Shown in pieces: positions 21,866 to 35,699 of a stretch of DNA of 64,000 nucleotides. Every line of letters begins with the position of its first letter. Positions within the stretch are counted from its first letter, which is position 1. Source of the DNA: Acanthochromis polyacanthus (lineage: Eukaryota > Chordata > Actinopteri > Pomacentridae); NCBI RefSeq assembly GCF_021347895.1, contig NC_067121.1, positions 16,193,962 through 16,257,961 of the forward strand. Direction: 5' to 3'. Below the pieces are notes generated by a model, which had not been told where the DNA came from, searched no databases, and saw nothing but the letters and a program-made list of their open reading frames with translations. Both the position numbers and the translations under genes were made by a program.

Positions 21866-24800
21866 CACTATGGAACTGGAAGATAAAAAAGAATCTATAT
21901 TCAGATATGTACATCAGATTGGATTGAACACAACATCAAGGACCATGGTGCAAATCATAATCAAATCAAGTCATCTCTTATTAAAACCTAAACCCACTCA
22001 TGGAGCATTTTTCTGCTGACTGTTCGACTGTTCCATTTTTGCTTGATGAAGAAATTGGCAGCTTCAACATTTGGATTAATTCTGTTTTGCATATTGACAC
22101 TGAGCAAATTTAGTTTTAGTCTGGCTGTTTAGTGTCTTACCATATTTGCTACTTTTTTTATCACACATAAGCCAAATGTGTACCTAAAAAAGAGTCCATT
22201 AAGACTCCAATTAAATTTTCAATTAAAATAATCTTACTTATTTCTCATCTTGCAGGACTTACTTTGATGTTTGTTTGTTTGGTTGTGGTACTTTGACGGA
22301 TAAAGCACGAACATTATTTTCTGATCAGATCAAAGGCCTCAGCTTTGTGCGGGTACAAAAGCATAGATAAGACTTGTGGAAAGCAAATGTGAGAAATACC
22401 TTTTTTTTGGCCACAAAGCTTCATATTTGAGTATATCTTGTTACTAAGTGATTGTACTTGCCATAACCTTATTTTTAATCATTTTTTAGAACAAAGGCGG
22501 AATATAAAACAAGGTATGGTGTCATGACAGTTACTACACACTGTGAAAAGACCAGAAAAGATGCTGGAATGCTGCTTAAATGCTGCTAAAATACTGCATT
22601 GGGTTTTCTTAAATCAAAGATTGATGATCTATTTCAAATTCCAAGAAGAAAAGATAACAAAAACTTAAACAGCTTTCTTCATTTTCCTGAGGTCAGACTC
22701 TCAGCAGGTCTCTTGCGTTTCACTTCAAACCCCATCTCATAAGCTTTGTATGGATGGGCAAGTCTTGACTCTTTCCTCTGTCACTACACAGTTTCATACA
22801 TGAAAAGCAATCATGAATACCACTATCCATCTACTTTCCCATTTACTTTGAAAATGTTCACTGAAAACATATCAAAACGTAGTGCAGGGGTTCATTTGGA
22901 ACCAACCTTGATGTAATATTCCTGCTAACTTTTAATACTGAAACATCACTGAAGAAATGCACCTTTTTCTGCTGAATTTTACCTGTGGATGGACTTATCT
23001 CCAAAGCACCAAACTAAAGGGCAAAATTGACACCAGCGTTTTTCCAATCAACACATTCCAGATTCATTAATACTCCAATCATGTGGTATGCATTGGTCTG
23101 CTACATAGACAGGTCACACTTCCCCTCACATAGGGCTCCCATTGGTATATATGAAAGGCTGTTTTTTTCTATTTAGTTGTGCTTGATCTTTGCAGCAAAG
23201 TATCGCAACTACAGGTTACAGATTGGGCTGTAGCACCACGTCAAATATTATTCCTGAGATATTCCAAGCTTAGAGTTTGCCTTCTCATCCCAAGCAAAGT
23301 GTGCAGGCACAGCACAGGATTTCTTGGGAATCTGGAACTTTGTGCTGTGACTGGGCACTGTCAGGTGAAAGCTCGCACAAATCAAAGTACCTACAAAGTC
23401 TGACGATGACTACTTCAATTGCGATTCATAATGATGAATTATAAAGATGGGGACTGCAAATCTGTTCGCACACTCTCTCATCAAAACAAGCATCCATTTT
23501 GTGTTCCTGTGCAGTCACTATGCTTGCAGTCCAAGCAGACAGAAATTTTGAGCACGGACAAGGATATCTGCAGAAGTTTCCGTGTGGACCTTGTGGATGT
23601 GAGCAGGTGAAAAAATTGCCATCACATGGATCCACACGGACCTTTGCTGAGATGTGGACAGCAAGAATTGAATTTAAGCTGATCAAAAGGGTAAAATGTG
23701 GTACTTACGTATTTACATGAAATGAATTATTTCAGGAGCATCAGTTATTCTACTTTGATTTGGTTTCCATTCAACAAGTTTGCATTGTCTCAAATCAAGG
23801 TTTGCATTGGCATCGATGGGCCCTAAAGACCCCTTTTCATGTGCAAGAGGTTGGAGGACTATGTGTATGCATATACATGCACACACAAATTAGGCTCAAA
23901 CTATGGCTGATCAAACTGCTCAGATCACCATACTGTGTCATAAATGCCAAAGAAAAACATGAAACAAGTCTTTACCATGTTCCATTCCCTTTCACATAAG
24001 AAAGAAAAGAGGATTAACCATTCTCTTGGAGTTCTCTGACTTGGCCCAAATCACATGAGGTGAGTTAGTGCAGAGGACTACACAGCAAAGCGAAGGAAAA
24101 AGGAGAAAAACAAGCTAATCAACATGCAGAGACAGGAAGCCGAGTGAGTCCGAGTCAAGCTGCCAAGCCGCCAGATAAAGATCTGTCTGACACGGGGCCT
24201 TTTAAATAATCCACTTGTAAGTACACCATTTAGAAACATTAACAACCAGCTTGGAAAAGGTGGTTTTCTGATGGGGAGGTAGGGGTGCATGAGGTCTAGA
24301 AGATGGATGGTAGCTAGGACAGACACCATGTGGAGACCTCTAAAACACAGAGATTTTAAATGTTGCTCATTAAAACCCAAAGCTACTGCTGCTGATCCTT
24401 TACAGAGTTCCAAGGGCTCCAGGACAGACAAGACGTGAGCTCCCTTCCTGCCTTCATGCAGATCTTATGCAACAACGGTGAGACAGAACTACGAATTTTC
24501 TAATAGGACGGAGTGCAACACAAGACGCAGGTGGTGTTGGGTAAAACATTCTCTGTCAGTTTGCATTTTGGACGCTTCACAAAGTAAGTCAAATCCAGTT
24601 TCTGCAACTCTTGTTTGCACTTTCCTGCCTCCTGATTTTACCAAGCACTGCAACTCTGATGAGAAAAGGCCAAACAGTCACAGGAAAGGACATCATGTGA
24701 AAACAAAATGGTTATTCCATCATGACTATCGCTTACAATCCACCTGTTTGTACCTCATCTATGTTGACTTGATAATTAGACTGATGATTGTTTGTGTGTG

Positions 24801-26250
24801 ACGCATGAGACCATCTCTGTGTAAAATTGTGGACCCAAGGTAAGAATCAGACAGAAGTCTGTAAGACTAAAAAAGGGCTAGAAAATTCTTCTTCTGACAT
24901 GCTCAGTGAAGTTGTTTGCCACATTAACTGATTATGACAATTGAAGGCTTTAAATAAAACTGCACAATTTCAAGTGAATCATGTTTTTTTTCAATTTACT
25001 CTGTCAGCTAATTATCTCAAAAATTGTATTTAACATTACCTGGCTGAAAGAAACTCAGAGGTGTTGGTAGTGCCACAAAGTTCAGACATGGAAAAAAAAA
25101 AGCTCATTAGTGTGGAAAGCATGCAAAGCAATCAGCAGGCTGTCTTAAGACCTAACTGTCTAGAGGAACTTAACCACACTATTTCGGAGAGAGGAGTTCT
25201 TTTTCAGATTTGAGATTAAAAGGAACCATTTTCAGGAGGCAATTTCTTTTTCTCTGACAGTGGGTCCTACTTCAAGTCAAGGATAAGGTTCATATCTATA
25301 TATAAGCTTTGACAAAGAAAGATAAAGGTGGAAAACTGCTTATCGTTGTGCTGACATATTAAGAACAATAGGCTACTTCTTTCACTCTACAACTTTGGTG
25401 TCACACATTTAGTACTCTCTTTCCTTTTCCTCTTCTAAATGCATGCCCAGGGTTAAGTTAAACTGTACAGCTGCACAGATTGTAAGCAGTAAAGTGGGGA
25501 GGTGTGAGTATACTTGTGAGCTTGTGTGCGTGTTCAGGCATGTAGTGGTGGTCGGGGCTTATACCTATGCTGGGAAAGAGAGCCAAACCATTCAGTGCAT
25601 CTTGAGCTATAAATCAGCTCTGGTCAACCTGGCCAAGAGCATTTTCAAACCCATTTGCAGAAGATAATGCCAGCTATTCCTCCCTGCCCCAGGGACAGGA
25701 GAGCCAGCCTCATGAATCATTGCCCTTTTAGAGGAGCGACAGCATGGATCTCACCTTGCTGTGTCCATAGGGTCCTCTTGATTTTTCCTGGTAGGCAGAA
25801 ACTGAGGGTGGCATTGAAGGAAAGTGTTTGCACTATGACCAAGAGATCAAAAAATCAAGTTATGAAGTATAATGGCTCAGAAGACAAAGGTGGCTATGCA
25901 AGCTCAACAGCGAACAACTGCTAGCCTGTGGGACTGGAAAACCATGTTATATCCAGAGGATAGGTAAGTAAGTGGCAGTAATATTAAGAAATTACTTTGC
26001 ATTTGTTCTTTGAATGAAACATGTAAATCACTTATATTAGTATATTAGTGCCAGTGAATTTTGCTATTTGATTTCAATGAAATATCCTCTGCTGAGTGTT
26101 GATGGGGTCATTTCACAGGGACCAGACATAGGTTTGAAACAAATCAACTTCTTTTGTAGTTCTTTCTTGGCTAGGTGCCAATATGACTCCCCAACAAACA
26201 TGACCAACCTGACTATATCTTTTTATATTTTGGCAGATATGAACAGAAAT
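21866..26250. other. No gene or classified repeat recognised
   Basis: Reading frames reach 117 codons (24078-24431, minus) but show no motif, and the bases around them have no convincing splice-site pairs. Short runs of T or A only. Confidence 0.5.
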
Positions 26251-26503
26251 GTCATCCATTCATTATCTATACACCGCTTAATCCTCATTACGGTATATCC
26301 CAACTGAGGTAGGGTGAAGGCAGGGGACAGCCTGGACAGGTCACCAGTCTATCACAGCACATTTTTGGACTGTGGGAGGAAGCCGGAGTACCTGGAGAAA
26401 ACCCATGCACAGGGAGAACATGCAAACTCCATGTGGAAAGATCCCACATGGAGTTCTAGCTGCAAGGTGACAGTGCTAACCACTGAACCATTGTGCAGCC
26501 CAT
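26251..26503 (-). mobile_element. tRNA-derived SINE-like repeat, copy 1
   Basis: On the minus strand the head reads as GGCTGCACAATGGTTCAGTG and GTTAGCACTGTCACC, resembling a polymerase III A box region. The tail ends in a TAAGCGGTGTATAGATAATG block. The middle carries the widespread TTTTGGACTGTGGGAGGAAG and CCATGCACAGGGAGAACATG blocks (as seen on the plus strand). It is one of the commonest fish short repeats. A second partial copy is at 57181-57530 and a tail fragment in the opposite orientation at 54948-55075. A local inverted repeat (26425-26455) interrupts the usual B-box area. Confidence 0.75.
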
Positions 26504-29500
26504 GAACAGAAATTGCAAATTTGTATTTGTTATGTATAGATTTATACTTTGTTCCCACTACTAAGCTGCCAGGCTTTCTAAAGAAATTAGACAAGTTTTT
26601 AGACCATCATTTAGCTATTGAAATGTCTACATGACCAGGACTCGCGTCTGACCAATTTTACATCAATCTAAGGTGACTTAAAATTTCCTTTCATAAAACC
26701 TGTCTCAGTGAGGCAGCTTTCTCTCTTCAGGGATTCAATATATGAAACTCTTTATCCGCATAACTTGCAATGGATCAGAACTAGGATCAATGTAAATCCA
26801 AGTTTCAGAATTTGACCAGGCATGCAGTCATGGATGATCAGATGTTATCTTTCAGGATTTTGTTATTTCATGGCACATTTATTTTAATGTCTATTTCATA
26901 TTTATGTTTCTGTCTTGTAAAAGAAACATAGATTTTTGTATATTATATAAATGGTATTTAAGTAAAAAATCAGTCCAACAATAAACACTGCAAAATAGCT
27001 CTGGCTTTAAATGCTATGATATGTGGTCATTTTAGTAAATGCCTTTTGCTTGTATATCTGTCCCTCCCTATAAAGTGAAACATAAAAAAATGGATAAATA
27101 AATATTTCTTTACATGGAGGATATACCACGCCCATGAATGTGCAGCAATGGAAAATAACTTGTAGACCTTGGTGAAATGGAACAGCCTTTTATCCCTTGT
27201 CCATACACATTAAATACACAATAAATTCCATTTAGTACAGACGGAGCTAAATGAGTTCCCCTCCCTTCACCATCGAAACCACTCTGTAACCCCATGCTGT
27301 GATATTCCATTACTTTCTGACTACCGTTAGGAAAATTCGACATGATTTCAGCTCTGCTCTGCAGTGTGTAACCTTGAAATGTATGTACCTCTTGTGAGTC
27401 TGATGAATGTTGGTAATGTGCAACTATGCAGTGAGTCATTTATATTATCATAGTCCATATTTAGATATAGGATACAGGAAACAACTTATCATGTTGGCCA
27501 CTGCAAAGACATTCCATTAAAAGCAAGTTCAAAAGGCTCTGTGCTTCTCTGTTACTACATTGCAAAGAAACTGGAACAGTAAAACATGCCACTGATGGGA
27601 GGTATTATGCATTGCCGCTTTATCTGATGGAAATTTTCTAAATTTAAACAGCAAGTAACCAATTTAAATACTTCCACCAGTCAGTGGGTTGACTTATATA
27701 ATAAGCCCTGGAGTATGGTTAACATATACTATTTTGGGAAAGGTACAAAAAAAAACGCAGCAGGCACATGTCTATACACCACTAATGGTGATTGGCTAAA
27801 TGCCCAAAATAATTTCAAATAAAAATTGCAACATTAGAATGTAAAATGTCATGAAAACGTTTTACAGGTCCTCTACATAAAATATCATTGGTATTTTCTT
27901 TTTTACTTCAATACATCCTGAAATGCTAAAGAAAGTATTTGTCAGCAGATAAATATTTACATGTTGGAGAGTTGTCTATCTCACATTTTCATAATTCAAT
28001 CACATCAAATCTTTAACAGTACAGACTTGAAAGATATATGATTCTCTAAAGTCTGACCACATGAAGCATTCTTTACACATTTCAAGATTTCACAAGCACA
28101 AGTTAGAGCTCTGGGAGTAAATTATTTACAGTAAGTAGCCTCACAATTCAGTATTTAAATTTTTGTGCAATCGAAGCCTAGCTGTGAGAACAATTTAACC
28201 ACTGCTCAGTCCTTAATTCAGTCACTGACTTATTGCATTACATGGCTTTATTAGAGTCACTTATCTTCACTTGTGTCACAACACTAGCTGTGGAGGCTTC
28301 TAGACAGGCTGCTCTAAGCAGCGGCCAAAAGCCAAGACAGGATTTGGACAGCATATACTTTAGTCATAATGGTATTTGGATTTTTTGTGTTTTTGTTTTT
28401 TTTAACTTCATTGCTTTGTGTGTTTTGTGATTTATGTGAAGTAGCTTAGTGACACAATCTATCTATCTATTGCAAAAGAAGGATTTGTCTGTACGGCTGT
28501 AATAAGCTCTGATGAGCTTTCATGTAAAACTGGTTTAGACAAGAGGGGCAGAATCTTCAATCTGGCGTTTGAAAATCCTGCTTATTTCCAAATGTGGCAT
28601 CTTTATTTACTGTTCTTACTTATTCATTGCTTCACCATGAGCCCTTGTGTGACACAATGACATGCTGTCAACGCTAATAGTCTCTGATGGCATCAAGGCT
28701 TTGTCAGGAGGACACAGTAGGTGCTCAGAGCCAAGGCCCTTGGTAGCCCTCCACGGACGAGGAGCTGTCATCTCTGCTGCTCACTGCCAAAAAGCCCCAC
28801 CCCCACTCCCCAAAATCCTATCCATCTGCCATATCAGCGGGGCAGACGGAGTGCAAGGCATGCACTTTTCTACCATTTACTGTTGTGCTTTAGCATGGCC
28901 AGTTAGTGGCAATGAGGACACCTGTGTCAGAATCTTTACTTGTCCCATTTAATACATGTTCAGTTATGACATATTGTTTTGTGTGCAAAACAAATCACGT
29001 TTGGTGTCTATATCGTTTTCATATCATCAGGCTTTTTAAAAAAAACTGCCAGTTTTCAACTATTTTACCGCTTCCATTAGCTAAAAGCAACTTGGTTACT
29101 ATTCCGGGAAAATGTCTTGATACTGATTTCTAATCCTTTTTACAACATGATTTTTGCACCTTAAAGTGCACACGAAATCTATGTGTGCTTGTTTAACCCT
29201 ATGCACACCAAAACTGGTAATGGCTTGGACAGATATTCCCTTGAGCAAAGGAGCTTTTAGAGAAAGAAAACAGGGCAAAAGGGAATCATTTGCTGACTTC
29301 CCTCTATTGAAAGAAAGCATGGAAGATGAAACTAGCGAAGTCAGGATTCTTAACATAAATGGAAAACTACATTGTGACCAACAAATGGTTCCCATCATCA
29401 GCTATGCAACTACAATGTCACTCACAAAAAGTAAAGAGGTATGTGTTTTCTATCTTCCACAGGATAGTTTTGCAAGTGGAGATAATATAAACTGCTGCTT

Positions 29501-30523
29501 ATGAAAACTAAATATCCAGATCCTCCTCAGGGTGAAAAACAGGCGCATTGTTAATTGCAGAATGTTTAATCTATGTATATGACATTTAATCCAGCTTGAT
29601 AAGACAGCTGACTGTTTGACCTTCATGTAATGTTCTGCATCAATTCAGCAACCAACCTGTGTGTTTGTGAGACTATGTGAGTCTGTGTGTGTTCTAATTA
29701 GAAGAGGACCTGAAAAGAATAGGTAGACAATGACAAGCAAAATGAATGACACCAGCCTTTGAACCGCTGCTCCATTTATCCCCATGTAGCGTTTGTCTAA
29801 AATGAAAGAGTGCGTCATCTGTGCATTTGTGCTGACTGCGCAGATGAACAGACAAGGCACTGAGGTCTTACACGTGTCGCATGTTCCTGTCAACTCCACG
29901 GTACATTTACCAATACACAGAATGTGATAAAACTGTCTACAGTGCCATAACTTAGGCTGAACATCCACAGAATCTATGTTAGCATCTCAAACGAAAGAGG
30001 TAATAACCCACAAGTGGCAACTGTAGAGGACATGAAGCTATTTGGTCTCTAATGATTCATAAAATTCACAGTTGGATTTGATGCATTACAGTGGCAATGC
30101 GGTTTCATATATTTTCAATACTGCAAGAGTAAGGACTGCCTGAGAATGAGCCTCGTGCTCAATTTCAATTTACTATGACATTCAACTTTATGAAGGTATG
30201 AACCTACAATATCTGAGAGTACAAAATTAAGCAATAGGGTTTTTTCCATTTCAAGAGGAAGGACACACAACAAAAGGCAGCGCCATACAAAACAACACAA
30301 AAACACATGTAGTGCCAAACCAGGAGACATGACTTCAGATCAACAACCATGTTGTATTGTTTAATGCATGCTGAATAAACTGCATGGTCAGCTGTTTGAC
30401 TCATGAAGTGTATAAGACCAAACACACGGCACTGAGTGATGCAAACTTGCACGATGTTTTGGTATACCGCAAGAGCACAAGACATTATCAATCTACACAC
30501 TGACCGTTAGTTCCATTTATCAA
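26504..30523. other. No gene recognised
   Basis: AT-rich, with short unrelated reading frames up to 116 codons (29154-29504, plus) and no domain. A short TCTA run lies near 28459-28470. A CCC/CCA-rich patch at 28795-28815 is the only compositional change. Confidence 0.5.
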
Positions 30524-30668
30524 TTCAGTTCAATTCAATTTTATTTGTACAGCGGCAATTACAATTCAGATTTTTTCAAGACGCTTTACCCAACCCATAT
30601 GCCTGATTCCCCAGAGAAAGCCCTAAGGCAACAATGGCAAGAAAAACTCCTTTTAACAGGAAGACACC
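30524..30668. repeat. Fragment of a common fish repeat (retroelement tail-like)
   Basis: TTCAATTTTATTTGTACAGC, CAAGACGCTTTACCCAACCC, GAAAGCCCTAAGGCAACA and AAAAACTCCTTTTAACAGGA occur in order. I recognise these as the diverged form of a repeat that begins TTTATTTATATAGCGCC in many fishes. No coding capacity, and family assignment is uncertain. Confidence 0.65.
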
Positions 30669-33600
30669 TTAATGTCACCATGCAACATATAGTCACAACT
30701 ATTTAATGACACACATATGTGAGGCTGAGACAAGCTTCTGATTAATATTCATGAATTCTGTCAGCCAAGGTGACATTTTCAAATTAAATCTTTTGGCCAA
30801 ACAACCCCAAAATATTCAATCTACTATGATTTATAAATCAGACAGGGCAAAAAGTTTAACAGTTGGGAAGATGGAACTAGCAAATATCTGATGTTTTTAC
30901 TTACCGACTGATCCAATTCGTAAACTTTTGTGCTAATTATTTAATTTCACAAACATCTGATTAGAAATTGTTACTACAAGGACAATAACATTATTTTCAC
31001 ACAAAGGCATAGGTAGCAAGGCCCCAACAAACATGACAGAAACTAGTCGGTAAAAAAGTTGCAACTCACTATCAACATCAAATATCAACAAAATGATCTT
31101 GCTCTGTCTCACCTATTCATAGCAGCAGTGGGCAGCACTATATGCAATGCACAATTGTTATTAAATGTCAAAGAAGAGAGGTAGCCTGACAAGTGCAGTA
31201 ATGTAAGGTAAGCAAATAGACTGATGGCTATCCAATATTGCAAACAAAGATAAATAGTAAAACAATTACAACAACTGAAAACAAACCACTTTTGTGCATT
31301 TGGTGGTTGAAGGTTTTTAATTTGATGGCCTGTGTGGTGAGAATGCAAAGCCATCTGGGACCATCTGAGATCACAGGGACAGCAGATGAATAGCAACAGT
31401 TTCTACATCTCACTGTAGTCTTTGTTGTGCATACCAATGAACGGCAAACTGCACATTGTGAGTGTGATATTCCACAGAGTTCCATTTCTTACATCAGAAA
31501 ATCTCTCAACAGCAAAAAGAGCAGTGATATTTCTGGCTGCCGACAAGTAATAAACGAAGGACTTGAAATCTTGCAATCCTGATCTCTAAATTCTGAAATT
31601 TGCATGAAAATTTTAATTTGATTAGACATTAAATGATTATGGACCTGTAATGACAACCATGGTTATATTGATGGTGAGATCTTCACTGAATCGCTCATAT
31701 AATGGCAATTAGTCAACAAAAAGTTGTGATAACTAAATGCAGTTTAGTCCATCTTCAATCTTATTTAAAACTTAATAAAATTAAGGTATGGTAACCCAAG
31801 CCCCACGCAACTGTAACTTAACACATCTTGCGGCTACTTCACAATAAAGCCACAGTCAATCATCTTTGTTAATGGACTGTGAAGCAGCTGTAGCTAATGT
31901 TGAGTTTTAGCCATTAGCAGAGGCATAAGCAGAACACTGACATCCTGCACGTTCAGTCATCAAATTCCAACATCCTTCACTCATTAGTCTTTGCACTTTT
32001 TTCTAAAAGAAATCACTTTCTCTTACTCTTCAGAAGCACTTTGACTCTGTAATGAGTCATGTGGCTAAGATGGGGAAAACTTAATTAAGGTTGCTTGGTC
32101 CATTTAAGTAATCATTATCATCTAACATATGTTGACACAAAAAAAGTGCGCAAATGTCTCAATGTCTGGCCTCAGAATTTGGACACAAAACTCTGCCTTA
32201 CACTTAATGGCTCGAGAGAGAAAAAAAAGCTTTACCACTTCCAGAAAAGGCTGCATAATGAAAAGCACACAGACCCCTTAAATCTAGGAGGTCCTTGAGC
32301 CTAAATGAAAAACAGACAGAATTGATTAACCTAACATTTGACCTTTCAATGTGATCCATATTCACTACTTCACTCAGCAGCACTCACATGCTTTGAAGTA
32401 AAGACAACAAATCACACAAGGAACGGATAAAACGAGGGCTCTGGTGGTGCACAGGCGTGCCTGTTTCCACTTTCCCAAATGCAGGGGTGCCCTGTAAAAC
32501 ATTGGTGTAAATGGTTTATAATGTCACCAGTGGACTCTGAAATGGGAGACCTGGTTTCAATCAGCAGTCAAATTGCTCCTACATTACCCTCGCAGACAGA
32601 GTAGTAAATCACTCTTTGCCTCTATGCTGGTGACGTTAAGGAACAAGCATTGTTAAAAACCACCATGCGTGCTACTAAGAGCACCTTGTCTCTATATGGG
32701 GATGGGAAGCTGAACAGGACAACAGCAGTTGATGCAGCATCTAGAGATGCAAGCGCGAAATAACCTGAACCTAAGCAGAAAAATACGCACACTACATTCC
32801 TGTATCTTAATCTGCAGCTTGACACCTACAGCGACTGACCTCATTTGCAGCCCTGAATGTAAACTTTAGCTTCCAGACTAGCTGCTGCAACCCCTATGCC
32901 AGAGCCCCCTCACAACCAGTTCGAACCAGTTTGCCTGGTTAAAAAAGAGTTCTTGGTTTCTCTGTGCCAACGCCCTAACATTGGGCCAGTGAGGCATCTC
33001 AGAGCAGTTATAATCCTCTATAAACCCGAGAAACGCTGATCCCTCCCACCACAGACCAAGGCAGTATAGGCAAAACCTCTCATTAGAACTCCAGGGCCCT
33101 AAAATTACCAAGATTTTAACCATATGGAAAGCATGAGAAAGCGTCAGCTGGGAGAGGGTTGTGCTGAGTGGTTTTTTAGCATGTGGCCACAGACGAGCTG
33201 GAGCTCTTTAACAGTGCCATGCAGCTCAGGCCCTGCCAAGGAGTACCGATATATGAGGAAGCCGAGGCAGATGCTCTGGCTACCAGCCCCAGATCAGGCC
33301 TGCTAGGAAATACCCTACAGAGAAACATGTACAAATGCTCACACAGGCCAGGAATGTACCCACAACAAATACAGCATAAATTAAACATGTGTGTGAATAA
33401 TTTCTCTGGAAAGTCAAATTTGTCAATTTGGTTAAAATAAATAAATAAATAAATAAAAAATAAAAAACAAGGCAGTCAAAAAAATAAAAATTCAACCCTT
33501 GCTATTGTATCGCTCTCAAACTGTTGACAGAACAATGAATACAAACCCTAACAATGAAACTGAGGTGGAAAAGATCCATTCCACACATGTCTAAAGATGG

Positions 33601-35699
33601 ATAAGAATGCTGTGCTTTAATGTAAGACTTTGTGTTTATTTTCATTTTTTTAATGATAAAACCCTCGATAGAAATTCTTCAAAAGACGTTTAGAGTTAAA
33701 AGAATTTGTGACAATACCAGTGTTTCTAATTTCAAATGTTCTGTTAAATAAAGGGTGTCTCTTGCATCACTCCACTACATCAGTAAAAATATTAATATTT
33801 TGAATTAATCAGTTGAGAGAAAAAATAAATGCTGATTTTCCTCTAAGTCAGACTCCAGGTTTTACATGCAAGCAAAATATCATTTCTATATTTTAAAAAA
33901 GAGAGGATTGAGCCTTAAATTTGACTTCATTTTCTGTCATTTTCAGCCAAACAACATTACCCTCATTACAATTCAGGTGGCTACACTGTCAGCAAGTTGA
34001 TATTTCCAAATTGCTTCAATGCACTCTTGCTTTGGCAGCTTGTATGCCCAGCAGATGACATCACCAGCTAACGGCCGAGGTCATTTTCTTGCACAGGCAC
34101 TCTTTCAAAAAAAGATTCAAAATCCAACTGAAACACCATTCTAGCAAGAAGCAAAAGAAGAAAGCAATGTAGCAATTCACTGTGGGCCGCTCTAATCCCA
34201 CGGAAGTCATGGTCAAATAAGTCACATGCCTCTTAAGTCAGTTTTGGTTTGAGTATAAACTAACCCTAATACCCTGTGAGAGTATCAGCATTATTAAATA
34301 AACACGGAAAGCATCAAAAAGTTAAGATTGTGAGATTAAGATTGTGCAATAGCTTTCATTGCCCGCCTAAAGAGAGAATAAAAAGTAAAACGAGCTTAGA
34401 TATACATAGCAAAGAAAGCTTGCAGTTTCTCTACGATCCCTGTATATTAAACATGATTGCACTGATCAGGCCTGGCAACAAATAATAATGTCTAGCCACT
34501 ACATAACAACAAATAATTCTGAATCCTACAATGTTACGGTACCAGAAAGAGTCACCTGCTCCAGATAAATAAAAACAGTGCATTTCTGTGAATCGACATG
34601 TATGTTGGTGAAATAATCCACATACAAAAAAGTCACATACAGTCACTGTGTAGGCCAAAACCTGTGGGACAGTTCAGTGTAAAATTACCCTAAATCAGGA
34701 ACAGAAATACACTGTCAGTTTCTTTTGAGCTGCCATGAGCTGAAGGTTACAAACCCAAATATGCAGCAGGGCCCACAATTCAATTGCAGAAAGCCTCTGA
34801 TGCAATTCCAAGAAACTAACCCACCCTGTATCATCCTGTTACAGTCTGGCTCATGGTTAGGTCTCTTCATTGTGTCTGTGACAGCTTTAATCGGATTCAT
34901 GAATTGATAAAGGATGGCTATGAGGCTACTTCAGGATGTCACTCACCCCACAAAATTGCTTCCAATCCTATCTTTAAATAAACCAACAGGACAGCTGGCT
35001 TGATGCAATGCTGAGTCTCTGTGAAAAACACTACTCCCAATTCAGATGTGTTGGCGACCTGAACAGGCCTCAAGGTTATCATATGAAGTGGTACACCTGC
35101 AAAGGCTGTCACCAAAATGGCTTTCCAATTGAATTCTCTTGTGGATGATTGCTGAAATTATTCTTTTGCCACAGCTACACGGAGCAAATTCCTCACATCA
35201 AGCGTGTCTCTGCGGCCAGTGCTGCAGTCACTGTAAAAGCACAGCAACAACACATACATGACAGCAGGTTCTGCAGCTGATGTGCACATAGGAAGACCTG
35301 TTTCTGTTGTCTCTCAGTGTGAGAAATAAAGGAACGCTCGCTGACGTGGACGCGCACTTGCACACGTGAAGTAAAAATAAATCCAGGTGTAGAGAGAAGC
35401 AAATCTGTTTTATTCAAAAAGGGTCAAACATGGGAGCAAGTCATTACTCTGCAATAAGACGTAAAAAAAAAAAAAATACATAAAAACAGGCCATCGGCTG
35501 GAGCCCCACAAAGCACCACTGCTCCCGTTTATGACTTAATTACAGATTGTCGGTAGATTTTGTGCCTGGTTGAAGCGGTGCTCCGGTCAGACTACAGCCA
35601 CGTCGGTCTGCTGCCTGGTGCACGAGTAACACCGACAAATAAGTGACCGACAGGAAGATTCTGCCTCGTCCTTCCCAGACAGCTTCATTCTAGCCTACT
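30669..35699. other. No gene recognised; low-complexity patches
   Basis: A reading frame at 33183-33440 (plus) looks less random in its first half (ATDELELFNSAMQLRPC) but has no recognisable family and no clear acceptor. An AAATA run lies at 33435-33466 and an A run at 35463-35476. Nothing else stands out. Confidence 0.45.

Noticed and set aside
33183..33440. Plus-strand frame with a coding-like first half (ATDELELFNSAMQLRPC)
   Set aside because: No recognisable family, no acceptor or donor that frames it, and an overlapping minus-strand frame is equally open.
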